This document shows positions 7,002-8,148 of a stretch of DNA of 8,148 nucleotides, in pieces. The stretch lies in NCBI GenBank assembly GCA_030152865.1, contig JASLIW010000099.1:1-8148 (forward strand), read 5' to 3'. A program made the translations under genes and the position numbers. The first letter of the stretch is position 1, and every line of letters begins with the position of its first letter. This DNA comes from Bacteroides sp. (GTDB lineage: Bacteria; Bacteroidota; Bacteroidia; Bacteroidales; Bacteroidaceae). The notes under the pieces were generated by a model, which worked only from the letters and a program-made list of their open reading frames with translations, ran no database searches and was not told where the DNA came from.

Positions 7002-8148
7002 AGATACAGACTCGACTCAGCCTACTCCACTCCACGCTCTTTGCCTCGCTTTTTATAGCCATTGGGCTCATTCTTTTCTTCTTATATACACGCTTCGTGC
7101 AACAAACCATCTACAAGCAGCTGGAGCAATCGGCTTTTATTACTGCCCTTTTCTACTTGGAAGAGGATGAGCTTAATCCTGAGGATTTTCATCAGGTCAC
7201 ACTTCAGTTTTATGAAGATGTAACCAATACTTACTACCAGGTCTATAATGAGCGCAATGAGATACGCTATGGCGATCGAAACGACTCCATTGAAGCTGGC
7301 TTACTTAATCAAATCCGCCTGCAGCAGAAGCTACGATTTGATACGGATGATTTTTACTGCTATGGTCTTTTCTATGAGGATAATGAGGGTGACTTTGTGG
7401 TTATAGCCAAAGAGAATAAAAAAACACTCTATAGCCAGCTCCGTATTTTAGCAGTTTTATTGCTCGTATCCTTTTTGAGTGGAACGGTATTAATTATTCT
7501 CTTAAGCCGCTGGGGAGCAAGTTACGCCTATCGCCCCTTTCGTCAGGTTATGCAGGAGGTGCAAAGCATCTCCCTTTCTCAGAAAGCGTCTCTTCAGATA
7601 CCTTCCCCGCATACCCATGATGAGCTGGAGGAGTTGATTGAGACCTTCAACGGACTACTGGCCCGTATTGCTGAGTCAATGACCATTCAGCATAATTTTG
7701 CCAAATACGTTACCCACGAGTTCAAAACCCCCTTGGCTGCTATCATAGGGCATCTCGAGGTGTTTGCCCTCAAGAAACGCAGCCCTGATGAGTATAGATC
7801 TATGGCTTACAAGCTGATCGAAGAGGTGAATGGACTGAATGATATTCTCAACACCTTACTAATCATCTCCGATTTGCAAGAGGAGGAGCATCACTCAGAC
7901 TCTACGTATCGTATTGACGAGCTTTTATGGACTATTTTGGCTCAAGTAAAGCCTAGCTACCCCCAAACTGAAATCAAGGTAAACCTAAGGGTTCCTCCTA
8001 CCCAAGAACGTTTGCTCTGGATCAGTACACCAAAAACACAGCTCATGATGGCACTACTCAACTTGGTGGAAAATGCTTTAAAATACTCCCCCAGCGACAA
8101 AGCGGTTTGTATCAAGCTCTGGAACACAAATGGGCAGCTTGCTTTAAG
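6998..8148 (+). CDS. Sensor histidine kinase, partial (3' end beyond window)
   Basis: An open frame of 383 codons with no stop before the window edge; the ATG at 6998 overlaps the regulator stop by 4 nt. It is a classical membrane-bound kinase and presumably phosphorylates the adjacent regulator. TM1 is at about 10-30, followed by a periplasmic sensor of about 115 residues (32-146) and TM2 at about 148-170. A HAMP-like linker follows (about 171-225). The HisKA domain has the H-box FAKYVTHEFKTPL (234-246, phospho-acceptor H240). The ATPase domain begins with the N-box LNLVENALKYS (354-364). The G1 and G2 boxes lie beyond base 8148. The sensor domain is rich in Asp, Glu and aromatic residues (EEDE at 55-58, DTDDFYCY at 115-122), with one Cys and few His, and has no recognisable Met/His metal cluster of CusS type. 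I do not recognise its ligand; control of the efflux genes is inferred from operon position. Confidence 0.94.
   Translation, partial: MKIQTRLSLLHSTLFASLFIAIGLILFFLYTRFVQQTIYKQLEQSAFITALFYLEEDELNPEDFHQVTLQFYEDVTNTYYQVYNERNEIRYGDRNDSIEAGLLNQIRLQQKLRFDTDDFYCYGLFYEDNEGDFVVIAKENKKTLYSQLRILAVLLLVSFLSGTVLIILLSRWGASYAYRPFRQVMQEVQSISLSQKASLQIPSPHTHDELEELIETFNGLLARIAESMTIQHNFAKYVTHEFKTPLAAIIGHLEVFALKKRSPDEYRSMAYKLIEEVNGLNDILNTLLIISDLQEEEHHSDSTYRIDELLWTILAQVKPSYPQTEIKVNLRVPPTQERLLWISTPKTQLMMALLNLVENALKYSPSDKAVCIKLWNTNGQLAL

Overview
The window looks like a chromosomal segment from a Bacteroidota (Bacteroidetes) bacterium of moderate, AT-leaning base composition. The best evidence is the promoters. The tRNA gene and the efflux operon are both preceded by the TAnnTTTG -7 element of that phylum, and the tRNA promoter also has a TTTG-type -33 box at 19 bp. 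The starts lack clear Shine-Dalgarno sequences and have A-rich leaders, also typical of the phylum. The genus cannot be fixed from this sequence.

Left part (1-725): the 5' portion of an ettA-type ABC-F translation factor runs leftwards off the window. It is divergent from a complete tRNA-Lys(UUU) gene, which ends in a perfect 32-bp palindrome followed by T residues, a strong intrinsic terminator. This part is translation housekeeping.

Right part (726-8148): a tightly packed five-gene cluster reads rightwards. It encodes an outer-membrane channel (OMF), a lipoprotein periplasmic adaptor (MFP), an inner-membrane RND pump of the heavy-metal-efflux (HME, CzcA/CusA) class, an OmpR/PhoB-type response regulator and a sensor histidine kinase cut off by the window end. 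The junctions are -11, +2, +40 and -4 nt, which suggests one transcript with translational coupling. The three efflux proteins should assemble into a tripartite pump spanning both membranes, and the two-component system probably controls it.

The most informative non-coding signal lies upstream of the OMF gene. Three TTCTAAT direct repeats with an exact 11-bp period (784-812) sit just upstream of a TAACTTTG -7 element that has no recognisable -33 box. This is the expected layout for an operator bound by an OmpR/PhoB-family activator, and the response regulator in the same operon is the obvious candidate.

The substrate is not settled. The pump lacks the CusA methionine triad used for Cu(I)/Ag(I). 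Its transmembrane-4 motif resembles that of the divalent-cation (CzcA-like) pumps but has Glu where Asp is usual and ends VES instead of VEN. The adaptor and the visible sensor domain have no obvious metal-binding clusters. I found no mobile element, CRISPR array or clearly new system. The window is best described as a regulated RND efflux operon with an unusual substrate-determining motif.
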